From Luteolibacter flavescens (GTDB lineage: Bacteria; Verrucomicrobiota; Verrucomicrobiia; Verrucomicrobiales; Akkermansiaceae): a stretch of 64,000 nucleotides of DNA. The notes beneath the pieces were generated by a model. That model worked only from the letters and a program-made list of their open reading frames with translations, had not been told where the DNA came from and did not search any database. The DNA lies in assembly GCF_025950085.1 (NCBI RefSeq), contig NZ_JAPDDS010000004.1, positions 1 to 64,000 on the forward strand, written 5' to 3'. The position numbers and the translations under genes are program-made. Positions 16,146 through 24,162 of this stretch are shown here, piece by piece. Positions within the stretch are counted from its first letter, which is position 1; each line of letters begins with the position of its first letter.

Positions 16146-16604
16146 ATGACTTCCATGAAATACCTGTGGATCCCCCTCGCCCTCGGCATGTGCACCGCCC
16201 TCACCCAGTGTGAGCAGGCTGAAAAAGTGACCGAGAAGGTGGCGAGCAAGGGCGACATGACCTTCGCCAAGAACACCTTCGAAGCGCTCGCACGCGGCGA
16301 CGCGGAGGCCCGCAACAACATCGACTGGGATACCTTCCAGGTGATGGGCCAGAACGTCGGCGCGGGCTACGTGCAGATCCCGTCCGAGACGGAGAAGGTG
16401 AATTTCCAGCAAGCCTTTGTGACCCAGTTCGCCTCCTCCTTCCGCGCTGCGGGAGGCACCCCGGAATTCGCGAACTGGCGTGTGTCACACCATGACGATC
16501 TCAAGACGGAAGTGGCCGCGGACTCGGGCGGAGGCACCGTGACCATCACCGTGACGGAGCGCGACGGCAAGGAGCGCGTCTCCGGTATCGGCTTCATCCG
16601 CTGA
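16146..16604 (+). CDS. Small exported protein, possibly a lipoprotein
   Basis: A 152-residue protein with an N-terminal signal sequence (MKYLWIPLALGMCTALTQC). Cys 22 follows ALTQ, a poor lipobox, so lipidation is uncertain. The mature part begins with a charged helix (EQAEKVTEKVASKGDMTFAKNTF) and ends with a beta segment (GGGTVTITVTERDGKERVSGIGFIR); the size resembles NTF2-like folds. No family recognised. ATG 16146 and 16155 are both possible. A strong intrinsic terminator lies 70 bases downstream. Confidence 0.65.
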   Translation: MTSMKYLWIPLALGMCTALTQCEQAEKVTEKVASKGDMTFAKNTFEALARGDAEARNNIDWDTFQVMGQNVGAGYVQIPSETEKVNFQQAFVTQFASSFRAAGGTPEFANWRVSHHDDLKTEVAADSGGGTVTITVTERDGKERVSGIGFIR

Positions 16605-16674
16605 GTGCCTCGGGGCAGCAGTGGTGAAGTGCCATGACAGGGGCCGGTCTCGTCGCCGGGGCCGGCCTCAAATT

Positions 16675-16717
16675 AACCGCGCGGCCGGATTCATTTCCGC
16701 CGCGCGGTTCCGTTTTT
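16675..16717 (+). terminator. Intrinsic terminator
   Basis: An 11-bp perfect stem (AACCGCGCGGC at 16675-16685, GCCGCGCGGTT at 16699-16709) is followed by CCG and five T (16713-16717). It ends transcription of 16146-16604. The minus-strand side has only a weak AT-rich flank, so action on the convergent gene 16731-17963 is less certain. Confidence 0.75.
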
Positions 16718-16730
16718 AGATAGGCAGGGA

Positions 16731-17963
16731 TCAGCTCTGGTAGTCGTCGATGAGCGGGAGCAGGTCCTTGTGGGCTTCCTTGTCGAGGGTCTTCACGTGG
16801 AAGGCGGTGCCGGCGCGGAGGAGGAGGGAGCGCAGGCGGCGGAGCGCGGAGAACTGGATCTCATCCTGCAGGTCGCAGAACCAGTAGAGGGTATCCACGC
16901 GGTTCACGGCGGTGAGTTCCTCGATGGCGAGCATGCAGTCCATGCGGCTCTTGTTCATCTCGGCGGTGGTGAGGGGGGCGAAGTCCACACCCCGCAGCGC
17001 GCAGCCGGGGATCTGGTGGTAGCGGGGCGCCTCGAAGGTCTGGGCGATCTCCAGCTTCACGGCGTCGATGTGGCGGGTCATGGAGCCGGAGATGTCCAGC
17101 AGCACGCCGAGATTCGAGCTATACAGGAAGGAGCCGCCGACGCTGCCGCCCTTGCCGCCGCCGGATTCGCCGCCCGCCTTTTCCCCGCGGAGCAGGGCGA
17201 TGAGGGCGTCGCGCTCGGTGGCCAGCTCGGCCATGAGCTTGCCCGCCGCGGTGGTGTCCGCGGGGTCGATCTTCCGCTCGAATCCGGTGCGCGGGGCGAA
17301 GCCGTAGATGTACTCGTGGATGGCGGCGAGCTGCTTCTCGCTGTCCACGATGATGCGCTCGTTCCCGGCGATCTTCCGCTCGTTCGGGCGGTCGGCGTAT
17401 TTCTCCTTGGTCAGGTCGCGCTTCGCGCGGTCGAGGTCGCGGCGGAGCTTGGCGACATTCCGGTCGTAGATGGTGTCGAGGGCGTTCTCGTCCTTGAAGA
17501 TCCTCTCCTCGGTGCGCTCGTCGGCGTGGGAGCGGAGCTTCCCTGCGATCTCCGCCTTCACGCGCTCGCGCTCGGCGGTGCGGATCTTTTGCCGCAGGTC
17601 GGCCACGCGCTTGTTTTCCTGGCTGGAGAGCTGGGCGATGCCGGAGCCGGTGGCGAGCGTGTCCTGCGGGCGGGCGAGGATGTGCAGGTCATCCTCGGCG
17701 ATGAGGAGGAAGCGCAGGTAGGCGGTCAGCGGGCGCTTCTTGCGGAGGATGAGCTGCTCCGCGAGGTGATCTTCCTTCTGCCTGGCGATGGCCGCATTCA
17801 GCTTCTTCAGCTCGGCGGTGTAGGCCTTGCGGACGGGGTCGATGCGGGCCTGGAAGGCGGCGAGCTCCGCAGGGGTGAGTTCCTCCGCTTCCCCGGCCAT
17901 CGCGGCGGGAAGCGGGAGCAGGAACAGTGCGGACAAGATCCAGAGGAGAAAGTGACGAGCCAT
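16731..17963 (-). CDS. Exported coiled-coil protein with a C-terminal vWA domain
   Basis: A 410-residue protein with a signal peptide (MARHFLLWILSALFLLPLPAAMA). A long charged, probably coiled-coil region (about residues 28-240) is dense in Arg/Lys/Glu/Ala. A Gly/Ser linker (about 262-275) leads to a von Willebrand A-like domain (about 278-410). The MIDAS signature DISGSM is visible in LGVLLDISGSMTRH, and the late WFCDLQDEIQ supplies an acidic strand end. Binding partner unknown. ATG 17963 is the clear start; upstream frame extension is antisense to nothing known and lacks signal features. Divides the region from the SDR gene by 61 bases, same strand. Confidence 0.7.
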   Translation of the reverse strand: MARHFLLWILSALFLLPLPAAMAGEAEELTPAELAAFQARIDPVRKAYTAELKKLNAAIARQKEDHLAEQLILRKKRPLTAYLRFLLIAEDDLHILARPQDTLATGSGIAQLSSQENKRVADLRQKIRTAERERVKAEIAGKLRSHADERTEERIFKDENALDTIYDRNVAKLRRDLDRAKRDLTKEKYADRPNERKIAGNERIIVDSEKQLAAIHEYIYGFAPRTGFERKIDPADTTAAGKLMAELATERDALIALLRGEKAGGESGGGKGGSVGGSFLYSSNLGVLLDISGSMTRHIDAVKLEIAQTFEAPRYHQIPGCALRGVDFAPLTTAEMNKSRMDCMLAIEELTAVNRVDTLYWFCDLQDEIQFSALRRLRSLLLRAGTAFHVKTLDKEAHKDLLPLIDDYQS

Positions 17964-18024
17964 GCCGGGCGGATGCTGGGGGCCGCCGGTGATGCGGTCC
18001 AATGGCCCGCCGGTTACGGCTTCG

Positions 18025-18864
18025 TCACGCGTGGCCGGGATCGCCGAGGGTGGGGGCGATGGATTCCACGGCATCGAGGTAGGAGGGGAAGCGCGGTTCC
18101 CAGCCGAGCGAGCGGAGCTTCGCATTTGACACGCGCTTGTGGGTCCAGCCGCGCTTGCGGTCGGGATCGCGCGGGCCGGTGGGCGGGAGGGGGCAGGAGA
18201 AGATGGTACTAAGGGTCTCGTAGCACTCGCGCTGGGTGAGCGGGCGCGTATCGGTGAGATTGTAGAGCCGCGAGGGGAGATCGCGCGGGAGTGTGGCCAG
18301 GTGGAGGATGGCGGCGGCGGCGTCGTCGCGGTGGATCTGGTTCAGATAGCGCCGGCCGTCTTCCTCGATGATGGCTTCGCCGCCGAGGAATTTCCTGAGG
18401 ATGACGCTGCGGTGCGGGCCGTAGATGCCGGAGAGCCGGGTGACGAGGCCGCCGCGGGAAAGGACGAGCTCCTCGGTCTCGCGGAGGATCTGTCCGGTCT
18501 CGCGGTCGGGCGCGGCGGGGCTTTCCTCGGTGACCTCCGAGCCATCCACCTGCGCATAGACGGAGGTGCTGGAGGTGAAGAGCAGCGGCACGCCGGGGAA
18601 GCGCTCCAGCAGGTGGCGGCAGCCCTCGAGATAGACGGCGCGGTAGGCCTCCGCACCACCACGACCCGATGATGCACAGTGGACGATGAAGTCCGGACGC
18701 TCCACCTCCAGCGCGGCGACATCCGCTGCGGACGTGAGGTCGCACGCGATGCTGCCATCGCCGCCGGAGCGCGAGAGCGGGGTGACCTGCCAGTCGGCGG
18801 CGATGAAGTCGCGGGAGATCGCCTGGCCGAGGTAGCCGTGGCCGCAGAGGAGAAGGTGACGCAC
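18025..18864 (-). CDS. NAD(P)-dependent epimerase/dehydratase (extended SDR)
   Basis: A 279-residue Rossmann protein. The dinucleotide motif is LLCGHGYLGQAISRDF (GxGxxG, residues 5-20); CASSGRGG and FTSSTSVYAQVDGSEVTEESP correspond to the NAxxG and S/Y catalytic regions; VTRLSGIYGPHRSVILRKF is typical of YeeZ-like sugar-nucleotide epimerase relatives. The usual YxxxK Lys is not obvious after SVYAQVDG, so catalysis may differ. Start GTG 18864. The gene lies upstream of the vWA gene on the same strand and may be co-transcribed with it. Substrate unknown. Confidence 0.78.
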   Translation of the reverse strand: MRHLLLCGHGYLGQAISRDFIAADWQVTPLSRSGGDGSIACDLTSAADVAALEVERPDFIVHCASSGRGGAEAYRAVYLEGCRHLLERFPGVPLLFTSSTSVYAQVDGSEVTEESPAAPDRETGQILRETEELVLSRGGLVTRLSGIYGPHRSVILRKFLGGEAIIEEDGRRYLNQIHRDDAAAAILHLATLPRDLPSRLYNLTDTRPLTQRECYETLSTIFSCPLPPTGPRDPDRKRGWTHKRVSNAKLRSLGWEPRFPSYLDAVESIAPTLGDPGHA

Positions 18865-18975
18865 GTGGTATTCCTCGCGCGCGGGGGTGGGGATGTAAAG
18901 GAGGTCAGCCGCGGAGAAGTTCCTTTCCGTGGCGGGGGAGGCTTGTTAGAGCCCTTGACGTTCGATCATCTCCCC

Positions 18976-19479
18976 ATGAAACGTCTTATTATTGTAGCAC
19001 TGGCCGCATCACTCATCGGTGGAGGGCTGGCGATGAGGCATTGCGGCGGGCCTGCCGGTCCGCAGGAAAATGGCAGTGCGAAAGCGCCGCAATCACAGGA
19101 GGGCGGACCTGCCTTGCCGACGAAGTCCGAGGACCGGAAGGAATCGAAGTCCGGCATCCGCGAGGAGACCGGGGCGGGCCGAGCGAAGATCAAGTTCGAC
19201 ATCGATGCGATCCGTCCCGATGGCCTGCGCGGCCCGGACGACGGGCTGGTGACGGTGTCGTATGAATTTTGCGTGCCGCGGGACGAGGCGTCGCTCGCCG
19301 AGGTGCGGCGGATTTCTCCCGGCGTGGCGATCCATCCCGGATCGCGCGGGAGGATCGGCTGCGGGGAGGACCAGGCCCTGTGCATCGGCGCGACCAGCGG
19401 GCCGGAGTGGAAGCAGGAGCTGCTGGCCCTCGCGGACCTCGGCTACGTAGTGGAGATCCGGGAGTGCTTCTTCGAGTGA
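18976..19479 (+). CDS. Small signal-anchored protein of unknown function
   Basis: A 167-residue protein from ATG 18976. The N-terminal hydrophobic segment (residues 3-19, LIIVALAASLIGGGLA) is followed by MRHCGGPAGP, which is not a proper lipobox. A Ser/Glu/Lys-rich linker of about 40 residues follows, then a compact domain with four Cys (YEFCVPRDE, IGCGEDQALCIG, RECFFE) that could pair as disulfides in the periplasm. No family recognised. Divergent from the SDR gene (111 bases). Confidence 0.6.
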   Translation: MKRLIIVALAASLIGGGLAMRHCGGPAGPQENGSAKAPQSQEGGPALPTKSEDRKESKSGIREETGAGRAKIKFDIDAIRPDGLRGPDDGLVTVSYEFCVPRDEASLAEVRRISPGVAIHPGSRGRIGCGEDQALCIGATSGPEWKQELLALADLGYVVEIRECFFE

Positions 19480-19525
19480 GGCGTGAGCCGTGGCTCATGC
19501 CGCCACTACGCCACGCCACGTCGCG

Positions 19526-20431
19526 CTACCCGATGGGCTTGATGTAGTAGCTGCGGGAGATGCCCTCGATATCGTGGTGGAAGTGGAAGGCTTCCGGGCA
19601 ATCGCGCTCCAGGGCATCGAGGATCTCGGGCAGCTCCTCGTGGGTGACGATGGTGCGGACGAGGTGGACGGGCTCGGCGGAGAAGCCACCGGTGCCGGGC
19701 TGCAGGGTGTAGGTGCGGTGGGGCGCGGCGGTCTTGATGGCCCTGCCGATCTTGTCCGGCTCCTTGCCGAAGGCGGTGATCATCACCAGTTTGAATTTCT
19801 TGAAGAAGTTGTTCAGCGTCTCGGCACCGGTGAAGATGAAGATGCTGGTGTACATGAGCGTATTGATGACGGGCTCGATGTGCCGGTAGGTGAAGTATTC
19901 CATCACCAGGCCGAAGGCGCATGAGATGGCGGCGGAGATGACGGCGATGGAGCCGACGGGCTTCAGGTACTTCATGGCGAACCACGCGCCGAGGACGTCC
20001 TCATCGCCGGTGGACCCGCGGAGCCGCAGGGCGAGGGCCTTCGCCAGGCCGGAGAGAATGCCGCCGAAGAGGACGAGGATGAGGCGCTCCTGCTGGGAGT
20101 CCGCCATCTTCATCTCCGGCAGGAAGGGGAGCACCAGCAGCACGACGCCGGTGGTGAGCGCGGTGCGGACGGCGAAGGTGCGGCTGATCTTCTTGTAGGC
20201 GAAGGCGACGAGGATGGCCTGCGAGATGCCGTAGAGGATGAGGAAGAGCGAGGGGCTGTGGAAGAAGTAGCTGAGCGCCGCCGCGATGCCCTCGAAGCCG
20301 GTGAGGATGACCTTCGCGGGGAAGACGAAGTACTTCAGCGCGATGGCATAGAGGAGCCCGGCCGCAGCCGTGCCCGCCCATTCGAGCGCGATATGTCGGG
20401 AGTTGAGCCAGTGGGAGAGTTTCAATGCCAC
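19526..20431 (-). CDS. YitT family membrane protein
   Basis: A 301-residue protein matching the YitT family. The N-terminal membrane domain has about five or six helices and the typical ALKYFVFPAKVILTGFEGIAAALSYFF opening. The C-terminal soluble DUF2179-type domain follows TSIFIFTGAETLNNFFKKFKLVMITA and includes the two beta strands TYTLQPGTGGFS and HFHHDIEGISRSYYI. The family's function is unknown, though transport is suspected. Start is GTG 20431. Repeats of family F fill the upstream 300 bases. Confidence 0.82.
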   Translation of the reverse strand: MALKLSHWLNSRHIALEWAGTAAAGLLYAIALKYFVFPAKVILTGFEGIAAALSYFFHSPSLFLILYGISQAILVAFAYKKISRTFAVRTALTTGVVLLVLPFLPEMKMADSQQERLILVLFGGILSGLAKALALRLRGSTGDEDVLGAWFAMKYLKPVGSIAVISAAISCAFGLVMEYFTYRHIEPVINTLMYTSIFIFTGAETLNNFFKKFKLVMITAFGKEPDKIGRAIKTAAPHRTYTLQPGTGGFSAEPVHLVRTIVTHEELPEILDALERDCPEAFHFHHDIEGISRSYYIKPIG

Positions 20432-20530
20432 CGTTTCTCAAGGGAATCGCGGGACTTGGGAATGGGAAAACGGAGGAAAGGTTTCCATTTCCCGGCGGTG
20501 CGGGGATTTGGCGCGCGGGGCTTGGCGCCC

Positions 20531-20733
20531 GTAGAGGGAGGGCTGCGCCCTTCCGGCGTCTCGCGTGTTGAGGGAGATCGCCGCTGGCGAGTGGTCTGCG
20601 GGCTGTCCGGGGGTCGTCTGCGGGCCGTGCACGGGTAGGCGGATCATGCCGGGGATCATCTGCGGGCCTCCCCCAGCCGAAACGACGCAGTCGTTTCGCT
20701 ACGAGACTCTAGGTCGTTTCGCTACGGGGTAGC
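20531..20733. repeat. Family F element, copy 1
   Basis: It begins GAGGGAGGGCTGCGCCCTTC, runs through GAGATCGCCGCTGGCGAGT and GATCATCTGCGGGCC, and ends with a palindrome of arms CGAAACGAC (20678-20686) and GTCGTTTCG (20690-20698) plus CTACG. The order of parts matches 23895-24162. The element ends at the stop codon of the ELWxxDGT gene; nothing else is seen in 20432-20735. Confidence 0.8.
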
Positions 20734-20735
20734 CG

Positions 20736-23700
20736 CTACCTTGGCGTGACTTCCAGGATGCCGAAGAGGCGGGGGGTGTCGGGGTCGATGGCTTGCTCGA
20801 TGACGACGCGTTCCCAGAGGGCATCGATGCCGGTGATGGTCTCGGTGCCTGTCATGGGGAGGAAGGAGCCGGGCTGGAGGGTGGTGGAGTACTTCGCGGT
20901 ATAGCGGAGCAGGCCATCGGTGCGGCGCAGATACTCGACGCGGAAGACGCCGCCGGGGCGGGTGAAGGAGGGATAGCCGGAGGTGCCGGTGCCGGGCAGG
21001 AGCGGCGTGGTGGCGGTAGTGCCGGCGGGGAGATTGAAGGCGTGATTCAGTAGCTCGCTGTCCTCCGCGGGCAGGGTGGCCGCTTCACCGGTGGAGAGCG
21101 ATGAGGTGGCCATGGCCAGGATGCGGGCCGGTGATGCGACGGGCAAATTGATCGAGTGGAGCTCCACGCCCTGGTGCAGGCTCTCCGAGCTGAAAAGCAG
21201 GCGATTCCCCGCGACCTGCAGACCTCCGGGTGAGGAGGAGGTAGGCCCCCGCAGCGTCTCCGCCGCGAGCCGCGTGCCCTCCGCGGTGCCATCGGTGACC
21301 CAGAGTTCGCGCCCGTTCGTGAGGTCATCGGCGACGAAATACACGCGGTCTCCGGCGAGGGTGAAATGGGTGGGATTGGAGGAGGCCGGTCCGGGATTGA
21401 TGTCCGCGATGAGCGCGGTGCCTTCCGGGGTGCCGTCGGTGCTCCAGAGTTCACGGCCATGGGGGATATCTCCCACTGCGAAGATGAGCTTGCCGCCGAG
21501 CATGGCGCGGGAGATGTCGCCGGGCTGGTCTGCCCCGGAATCGATGAATGAAGGGGAAATGCGCCGGGTGCCCGCGGTGGTGCCATCGCTGTACCACCAG
21601 CGGTTGCCGTTTTCGCTTTCGCCAGCGATGAAGAGGAATCCCGAGCCGAAGGGGATGGTCGTCTTGACCTCGAAGAAGGTATTCGGAGGCACATCGACAG
21701 GGAAGGGCGCGGTGCCCGCCGGGGTGCCATCGGTGGACCAAAATTGCGCGGGTGAGTTTCCTTGCACGGCGAAGAAGATCCGGTCGCCCGCTTGGGCGAG
21801 ATTGGTGAAGCGGTAGCCGGGGAAGCCATCCTTCAGCCTCACCGTGCCCGCCAGGGTGCCATCGGTGCGCCACAGCTCGTGCCGGTAGGTGGGCGAGATG
21901 GAGATGAAGTAGAGCGTGTTTCCATCCAGGTGGAGCGTGCCGGGATAGACATTGAAGGGATCGCCGTTCGGCTGGCGGAGCTGGAGCGTGGTGGCCGGTG
22001 TGCCGCTGGTGGTCCAGAGGCGATTGTAAACGGAGTCCCAGGAGGTGAAGCAGGCGATCACGCCATTCGTGACGATATTCGCATTCGAGCGGCTATCGGT
22101 GAAATTCGTCAGGGGTCGCGTTCCGCCGGTAGTGCCGTTCGTGATCCAGACCTGCGCGGCACGGTTGTTTCCGGAGGCGGTGAAGAGCGTCTGGCTGCCG
22201 AAGGCGGTGAAATTGCCGACATCGTGGAGGGGGCTGCGGCTGTTCGGCTTGATGAGCGTCTTGGTGCCGTTTTTCGTGCCGTTGCTGATCCAGAGGGTAT
22301 TGCCTTTCTTGCCATCGTCCGCGGTGAAGAGATAGCTGCCGCGGACGGTGCCGGCGCCTCCGGTGACGCCGCTGACTCCATTGCTCCCCGGTGTGGTGAG
22401 CTGGCGTGCCTTGCGCTTCTTCCCATCGAGGAACCAGAGGTCGTCGCCGGGGCTCTGGATGCCGCCGAGGAAGTAGAGGTTCCCATCGTGGTCCGGGGTG
22501 AATTTATGGGGCAGGGTGGTGCCATTCCCGCGGGCGGTCTCGTGGACGAGGCGAGTGCCCTTTTCGGTGCCGTCCGTGCGCCAGATCTCCCTGCCGGACT
22601 TGCGGGTGTCGGCGGAGAAGTAGAGCCACGGGCCGGACGGGGTGAAGCCGCCGGGAAGGGAGTTGCGGATGCCGGGGTCGAGATCCGCGAGGCGGTAGGT
22701 GCGGGCGAGGCTGCCGTCGCTGCGCCACAACTCGTAGCCCGCCTGGGGGTCCTCCCGGGTGAAGTAGAGGATGCCATTGAAGACGGTGCCATCCAGGCTA
22801 CCCATCGGCGGACCGTCGCCGAGGAAGCGGACGGAGCCGTCGAGCGTGCCGTCGCCATAGCGCCAGGTTTTTTCGGCGCCCTCCTCCGGCAGGCCGATGA
22901 AGAAGAACTTGTCCTCCGCCGCCACTTTCAGGTTTTCCAGCATGGCCCACGAGTCGGAGTGGGTATCGCGTGGGATCTGGACCGTGCCTCCCTCGGTGCC
23001 GTCGGACTTCCAGAGGCTGGAGCGTCGATTCGTGCGGGTGATGAGGTAGAGGTGGCTGCCCCAGGTGGTGATTTCCAAGACGTCCACGTGATCCTGCGAT
23101 GGCCCGACGAAGGAGTGGATGGGATGAGTCCCGGCGACGGTGCCGTCCGAGCGCCATAGCTCGGAGGGCCGGTCATTCACGGAGAAATAGGCGGTCTCGC
23201 CGATGGCGGTGATTTCCGACGGGAGCTGGAACCTCCGCCCTGATCCTTCTTCCGGCGCATTGAGCTCGATGGTGCCTTCCGGCGTGCCGTCGGAGCTCCA
23301 GATGGAGTTGCCCGTGGAGGTGGGGTAGCTGAACCAGACGCGGCTGGCACTGGTGCCGAGGAGCCTGAGATTCCCATATAGCATGCCGGGGAAGGAGTGG
23401 CCGACCATGCGGGTGCCTGCGGCGGTGCCGTCGCTGATCCAGGGCTCGATGCCGTGGGTGCCGTCGTCGGCGAGGAAGAAGATCCGGCTTCCCGCGGCCA
23501 TCAGCGAGGTGGGATTCGACCCGGACATGCCTGGGAAGATGTCCTTCAGCACGCGGGTGCCGGCGGCGGTGCGGTCGGTGACCCAGATTTCATGCCCGGT
23601 CTCGCGGGTCCATGCCGTGAAGTATGCTTTGGTCCCGGCGACGACGGGTGGCTGCACCCATCGCGGCTGGCGGGTCGTGGCGGGATTGATGTCCCTCACG

Positions 23701-23816
23701 AGTTGCGGTGTCTGGACCTGCGCCTGTGCTTGTGCCTGCACTTGCGCCTGCGCGATGAAAGCGCCGCCGAGGAGGGAAAGGAGGGGGATGGGGATCAGGC
23801 GTGATGCGCAATTCAT
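20736..23816 (-). CDS. ELWxxDGT repeat protein, secreted
   Basis: A 1026-residue exported protein built from about 16 repeats of the ELWxxDGTxxGT type (for example ELWRSDGTVAGT, EIWRTDGTEKGT, ELWRTDGTLAGT, ELWSTDGTPEGT, ELWVTDGTAEGT), spaced about 45-60 residues apart. These repeats are known from large surface proteins of Bacteroidetes, Myxobacteria and Verrucomicrobia and probably fold as beta-propellers. The signal peptide MNCASRLIPIPLLSLLGGAFIA is followed by a Gln-Ala run coded by 6-bp units. The last ~130 residues are a different beta-rich domain (GTTATTPLLPGTGTSGYPS...). Function unknown; surface location inferred. ATG 23816. Confidence 0.85.
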   Translation of the reverse strand: MNCASRLIPIPLLSLLGGAFIAQAQVQAQAQAQVQTPQLVRDINPATTRQPRWVQPPVVAGTKAYFTAWTRETGHEIWVTDRTAAGTRVLKDIFPGMSGSNPTSLMAAGSRIFFLADDGTHGIEPWISDGTAAGTRMVGHSFPGMLYGNLRLLGTSASRVWFSYPTSTGNSIWSSDGTPEGTIELNAPEEGSGRRFQLPSEITAIGETAYFSVNDRPSELWRSDGTVAGTHPIHSFVGPSQDHVDVLEITTWGSHLYLITRTNRRSSLWKSDGTEGGTVQIPRDTHSDSWAMLENLKVAAEDKFFFIGLPEEGAEKTWRYGDGTLDGSVRFLGDGPPMGSLDGTVFNGILYFTREDPQAGYELWRSDGSLARTYRLADLDPGIRNSLPGGFTPSGPWLYFSADTRKSGREIWRTDGTEKGTRLVHETARGNGTTLPHKFTPDHDGNLYFLGGIQSPGDDLWFLDGKKRKARQLTTPGSNGVSGVTGGAGTVRGSYLFTADDGKKGNTLWISNGTKNGTKTLIKPNSRSPLHDVGNFTAFGSQTLFTASGNNRAAQVWITNGTTGGTRPLTNFTDSRSNANIVTNGVIACFTSWDSVYNRLWTTSGTPATTLQLRQPNGDPFNVYPGTLHLDGNTLYFISISPTYRHELWRTDGTLAGTVRLKDGFPGYRFTNLAQAGDRIFFAVQGNSPAQFWSTDGTPAGTAPFPVDVPPNTFFEVKTTIPFGSGFLFIAGESENGNRWWYSDGTTAGTRRISPSFIDSGADQPGDISRAMLGGKLIFAVGDIPHGRELWSTDGTPEGTALIADINPGPASSNPTHFTLAGDRVYFVADDLTNGRELWVTDGTAEGTRLAAETLRGPTSSSPGGLQVAGNRLLFSSESLHQGVELHSINLPVASPARILAMATSSLSTGEAATLPAEDSELLNHAFNLPAGTTATTPLLPGTGTSGYPSFTRPGGVFRVEYLRRTDGLLRYTAKYSTTLQPGSFLPMTGTETITGIDALWERVVIEQAIDPDTPRLFGILEVTPR
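23712..23753. repeat. In-frame 6-bp repeat coding for Gln-Ala/Val
   Basis: Seven consecutive 6-base units (CTGGAC, CTGCGC, CTGTGC, TTGTGC, CTGCAC, TTGCGC, CTGCGC on the plus strand) code for alternating Gln and Ala/Val right after the signal peptide of the ELWxxDGT protein. The length could vary without frameshift. Confidence 0.8.
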
Positions 23817-23894
23817 CGGTCCGGAAGAGATGACGCATGTCACGCGATTCGCGAGACGAATGTTTCATCTTTCCGGGGATATGTGGTGCCTCGT

Positions 23895-24162
23895 GGTAGC
23901 GGGAGGGCTGCGCCCTTCCGGCGTCTCGCGCGTCGCTGGAGATCGCCGCGTGCGAGTCATCTGTGGGCTGTCCGGGGGGCGCCTTTGGGCCGCCGGGGAG
24001 AGATCTCGGGGAGCACCGGTGGGTGAATCGTGCCGCGAGTCAGCTACAGGCTGTTCACGGGTGGGTGAAACATGCCGGGAATGATCTGCGGGCCGCACCT
24101 TACCGAAACGACGCAGTCGTTTCGCTACGTGCGGTTGTTTCGCTATGTGATGTTGTGCCGCT
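23895..24162. repeat. Family F element, copy 2
   Basis: Same order of parts as 20531-20733: GGGAGGGCTGCGCCCTTCCG, GGAGATCGCCG, ATGATCTGCGGGCC, then the palindrome with arms 24104-24112 and 24116-24124 and further TTTCGCTA units up to the stop of the propeller gene at 24161. An extra ~60 bases are inserted relative to copy 1. The rest of 23817-24160 is the leader of the ELWxxDGT gene. Confidence 0.8.

Noticed and set aside
16770-18212. A 480-codon plus-strand frame over the vWA and SDR genes
   Set aside because: It spans two genes with recognisable signal peptide, MIDAS and Rossmann motifs on the other strand.
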